Below are positions 61,449 through 64,000 of a stretch of DNA of 64,000 nucleotides, piece after piece. Source of the DNA: Planococcus sp. 107-1 (lineage in GTDB: Bacteria > Bacillota > Bacilli > Bacillales_A > Planococcaceae). The notes below the pieces were generated by a model. That model did no database searches. It was not told the DNA's origin and was given only the letters and a program-made list of their open reading frames with translations. The stretch covers positions 558,001-622,000 of the forward strand of contig NZ_CP090977.1 of assembly GCF_021513255.1 (NCBI RefSeq), read 5' to 3'. Both the position numbers and the translations under genes were made by a program. Position 1 is the first letter of the stretch, and each line of letters begins with the position of its first letter.

Positions 61449-62396
61449 ATGAACCAGCCATCATCAGATAAAAGCAAACTGGATCTCCCGGTAAGCTTGC
61501 GCTACAAAGAGACCAAACGCGAGAAAACAGGTGTGTTCTTCAAGAAAAAAGTCGGTTGGTTGTTTGTTATTGTCTCCGTCATCGCCATCACCATCTTCAA
61601 CTTCTACCCTATGGTCCAAGCCTTTCTCTTATCATTCCAATCCGGAATGGGCGGCAATCTCGAATATACGGGGTTGGACAACTGGCAGCGATTATTCAGT
61701 GATCCAACATTTATCGCAGCGCTAACCAATACATCAATTTATCTATTGATCCAAGTTCCCTTGATGATTGTATTGGCGTTAATTTTCTCGGTTCTGTTAA
61801 ATGATCCTAAATTGAAATTCAGAGGCTTTTTTAGAATCGCGATTTTCTTGCCGTGCGTCACTTCACTCGTGGCCTATTCGGTCATCTTCAAATACCTTTT
61901 CGGTGTAGATGGCATCATCAACCAGTTCTTGCTGAATTTCGGCTTCATCTCTGAAACCATCAACTTTCTGGCCGATCCTTTCTGGGCAAAAGTGGTCATC
62001 ATCCTTGCGATTACGTGGAGATGGACAGGCTATAACATGATTTTCTATTTGGCGGCTTTGCAGAATGTCGACAAATCGATTTACGAAGCAGCAAGAATTG
62101 ATGGAGCAAATGCGTTCCAGCAATTTTTCCAAATCACCATTCCGATGCTGAAGCCGATCATTTTGTTCACATCGATCACTTCGACGATCGGGACATTGCA
62201 GATTTTCGATGAAATCGTCAACATCACAAACGGCGGACCCGGAAATGCGACGATTTCCATTTCGCAGTACATCTACAACCTTTCCTTCGAATTTACGCCG
62301 GACTTCGGATACGCTTCAACCGTATCGTATGTCATCGTAATTCTCGTCGTGATTCTTTCCATTATTCAATTCAGAGTGGCAGGTGAGAAGAAATGA
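61449..62396 (+). CDS. Galactoside-type ABC transporter, permease MsmF-like
   Basis: A 315-residue permease with a charged N-terminal tail and six hydrophobic helices. The EAA loop is SIYEAARIDGANAFQQFFQI near residue 215. Start ATG 61449 has AGGAGG 10 bp upstream; the ATG at 61440 is only 1 bp from it. Its stop overlaps the next permease start by 4 bp. Confidence 0.88.
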   Translation: MNQPSSDKSKLDLPVSLRYKETKREKTGVFFKKKVGWLFVIVSVIAITIFNFYPMVQAFLLSFQSGMGGNLEYTGLDNWQRLFSDPTFIAALTNTSIYLLIQVPLMIVLALIFSVLLNDPKLKFRGFFRIAIFLPCVTSLVAYSVIFKYLFGVDGIINQFLLNFGFISETINFLADPFWAKVVIILAITWRWTGYNMIFYLAALQNVDKSIYEAARIDGANAFQQFFQITIPMLKPIILFTSITSTIGTLQIFDEIVNITNGGPGNATISISQYIYNLSFEFTPDFGYASTVSYVIVILVVILSIIQFRVAGEKK

Positions 62397-63220
62397 AAAA
62401 TTTGAAAAGAATCTTTATCTACACATTCCTAAGCCTGGCAGCGCTCGTTTCAATTTTTCCGTTTCTTTGGATGCTCGTCAGCATCACCAATAAATCAGTC
62501 GATGTGACGCAAGGGCGTTTGATCCCTGGCACTCATTTGATCGAAAACATGAAGACTTTATTCGCCACGGTGGATATTGTACCGGCTTTGGCAAACTCCG
62601 CAATTATCGCCGTCATCACGACGGTATTGACGCTATTGCTGGCATCGCTTGCCGGCTACGGATTTGAAATCCACCGCAGCAAAGGAAAAGACATCGTCTT
62701 CAATATTTTGCTCTTGTCGATGATGATTCCGTTTGCAGCAATCATGGTTCCGCTTTACCGTATGTTCGGCAGCATCAGCGACACAGCGCCTCTGATCGGC
62801 ATCGATTCGCTTGGGGCGGTCATTTTACCGACGGCGACCACCGCGTTCTTCATCTTTTTCTTCCGCCAGAACACCAAAATGTTCCCGAAAGATTTGGTGG
62901 AAGCAGGAAGAATCGACGGCTTGAGTGAAATCGGCGTGTTTTTCCGGATTTACATGCCGACAATGAAAACAACGTATGCGGCAGCGGCCATCATTACATT
63001 CATGAACAGCTGGAACAATTATTTATGGCCATTGGTCATTTTGCAGTCACCGGAAAAACGCACCATTCCATTGCTGATTTCCAACTTAGGATCGAGCTAT
63101 TCACCGGACTACGGCGTCATCATGTCCGCCATCGTCATCGCGACTTTGCCGACAGCGCTCGTATTCTTCCTCATGCAGAAGCATTTTGTTGCCGGCATGA
63201 TGGGATCGGTAAAAGGTTAA
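62393..63220 (+). CDS. Galactoside-type ABC transporter, permease MsmG-like
   Basis: A 275-residue permease, six hydrophobic helices, EAA loop DLVEAGRIDGLSEIGVFFRI near residue 168. It pairs with the preceding permease. As in the maltose cluster no ATPase gene is present, so both systems may share an MsmX-type ATPase encoded elsewhere. Confidence 0.9.
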   Translation: MKNLKRIFIYTFLSLAALVSIFPFLWMLVSITNKSVDVTQGRLIPGTHLIENMKTLFATVDIVPALANSAIIAVITTVLTLLLASLAGYGFEIHRSKGKDIVFNILLLSMMIPFAAIMVPLYRMFGSISDTAPLIGIDSLGAVILPTATTAFFIFFFRQNTKMFPKDLVEAGRIDGLSEIGVFFRIYMPTMKTTYAAAAIITFMNSWNNYLWPLVILQSPEKRTIPLLISNLGSSYSPDYGVIMSAIVIATLPTALVFFLMQKHFVAGMMGSVKG

Positions 63221-63269
63221 GCTGCATTGTAACTACCGATATTTTTTAAGTTTTACAGCAAGGAAAATA

Positions 63270-63323
63270 CACTCGCTTTTATTGACTGGTTTACTTAGCG
63301 CCGGAGCGGTCAATAAGCGAATG
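63270..63323. repeat. Intergenic hairpin before the alpha-galactosidase gene
   Basis: CGCTTTTATTGAC pairs with GTCAATAAGCG (two-base bulge) around a 22-nt loop that contains TAGCGCCGGAGCGGT. The loop and the CAATAAG that follows resemble part of the dispersed repeat at 53805-53855, so this could be a short relic of it. There is no U-tract on the plus strand. Confidence 0.4.
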
Positions 63324-63349
63324 AATGATCAACGAGCAGGAGGTATATT

Positions 63350-64000
63350 GTGCCGATTTTATACAACGATGCCACGCGGGAGTTTCATCTGCAAACCGAA
63401 AAGACCAGTTATATCCTATCGATCCTGCAAAACGGCCAGCTTGGCCAACTTTACTACGGCAAAAAGCTGCGCCACCGGGAGTCGTTTGAGCGTTTGTTCC
63501 ATATCGAAGAAATGCCGAATACTGCCTGCACCACTGAAGGGGATCCGGTATTTTCGCTGGATCTGCTCAAACAGGAATACCCGGCTTTCGGTACGACCGA
63601 TTTCCGGGAACCCGCTTATCAAGTGCTGCAGGAAAACGGCAGCCGCATCACGGATTTTGTCTACAAGGAGCACGCGATTTTCAAAGGCAAAAAGAAACTC
63701 GATGGTTTGCCTGCAACGTATGCAGAAGACGATGCGGAAGCGACGACTTTGGAAATCACTTTATACGACGAGGGAATCGATGTAGAACTTTGCCTATCGT
63801 ATACGGTTTTCGAACAACTGAACGCGATTGCAAGATCCGTAAAATTTACGAACCACGGGATGCTGAAAGTGAATCTGGCAAGAGCGTTGAGTGCCAGCCT
63901 GGATTTGCCGGATGCTAATTTTGAATTGGTGCAGCTATCGGGCGCTTGGGTGAGAGAGCGTCATGTGAAAATGCGCAAACTTGTGCCTGGCCTCCAAAGC
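63350..64000 (+). CDS. Alpha-galactosidase, GH36 family, N-terminal part
   Basis: The frame opens at GTG 63350 (CAGGAGG 6 bp upstream) and stays open to the window end, giving 217 residues. It is the N-terminal beta-supersandwich domain of GH36 alpha-galactosidases: YGKKLRHRESFERL, FGTTDFREPAYQVL, ITLYDEGIDVELCLSY, and FELVQLSGAWVRERHVKMR followed by LVPGLQS, a typical GH36 segment. The catalytic domain lies beyond the window. With the ABC transporter it defines an alpha-galactoside utilisation operon under YesMN and CcpA control. Confidence 0.88.
   Translation, partial: MPILYNDATREFHLQTEKTSYILSILQNGQLGQLYYGKKLRHRESFERLFHIEEMPNTACTTEGDPVFSLDLLKQEYPAFGTTDFREPAYQVLQENGSRITDFVYKEHAIFKGKKKLDGLPATYAEDDAEATTLEITLYDEGIDVELCLSYTVFEQLNAIARSVKFTNHGMLKVNLARALSASLDLPDANFELVQLSGAWVRERHVKMRKLVPGLQS

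Overview
The window is a moderate-GC, gene-dense chromosomal segment of a low-GC Gram-positive bacterium. Strong AAGGAGG-type ribosome binding sites, GTG/TTG starts, CcpA-type cre sites, lipoprotein binding proteins, an HPr with both His15 and Ser46, PRD regulators and a YesMN system all point to Bacillota. The gene families and a Bacillaceae-type intergenic repeat suggest Planococcaceae (Planococcus or a close relative). The taxon is inferred from recall, not from a search. I see no rRNA, tRNA, CRISPR array, phage or insertion-sequence transposase.

Layout: 1-300, end of a LacI regulator; 548-1876, a Ktr K+ channel subunit; 2018-7080, an N-acetylglucosamine locus (nagE-nagA-nagB-nagR-ptsH) with a NagR operator and a cre box on its promoter; 7251-14028, an orphan sugar operon (PRD regulator, Ula-type PTS EIIA/EIIB/EIIC, phosphotriesterase-like hydrolase, creatininase-family amidohydrolase, SIS protein); 14040-16953, a copper-storage-type protein, an acetyltransferase and an ABC exporter; 17011-20810, class II HMG-CoA reductase with a TctA-type permease, a small membrane partner and an XRE-cupin regulator, which I read as possible mevalonate uptake and catabolism; 20907-30817, housekeeping and accessory genes (methyltransferase, GAF-GAF-PAS-GGDEF-EAL protein, DUF4385, SDR, GNAT, DUF817, hydrolase, SelO, BioY).

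Second half: 31048-39535, a maltose/maltodextrin cluster (two GH13 glucosidases, ROK kinase, MalEFG-type transporter, LacI/MalR regulator); 39593-41620, a MecA-like class B PBP; 42028-46080, MarR plus a heterodimeric ABC exporter; 46540-52774, mostly minus strand (two small proteins, arginase-family enzyme, small haem-oxidase-like protein, two-component system, MMPL transporter); 52983-55866, a DJ-1/PfpI protein, CzrA-CzcD metal resistance and a small protein; 55932-64000, a small protein, then YesN/YesM regulators, a galactoside ABC transporter and the start of a GH36 alpha-galactosidase.

Two window-wide patterns stand out. First, 13 genes carry 16 single-base frameshifts, almost all in short homopolymer runs and each repairable by one base; this looks like unpolished long-read sequence rather than mass gene decay, so these genes are listed as frameshifted over their full extent. 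Second, three intergenic regions hold five short tandem arrays with different core words but the same strict 21-bp period (two helical turns, or seven codons). I do not recognise these as a named repeat class.
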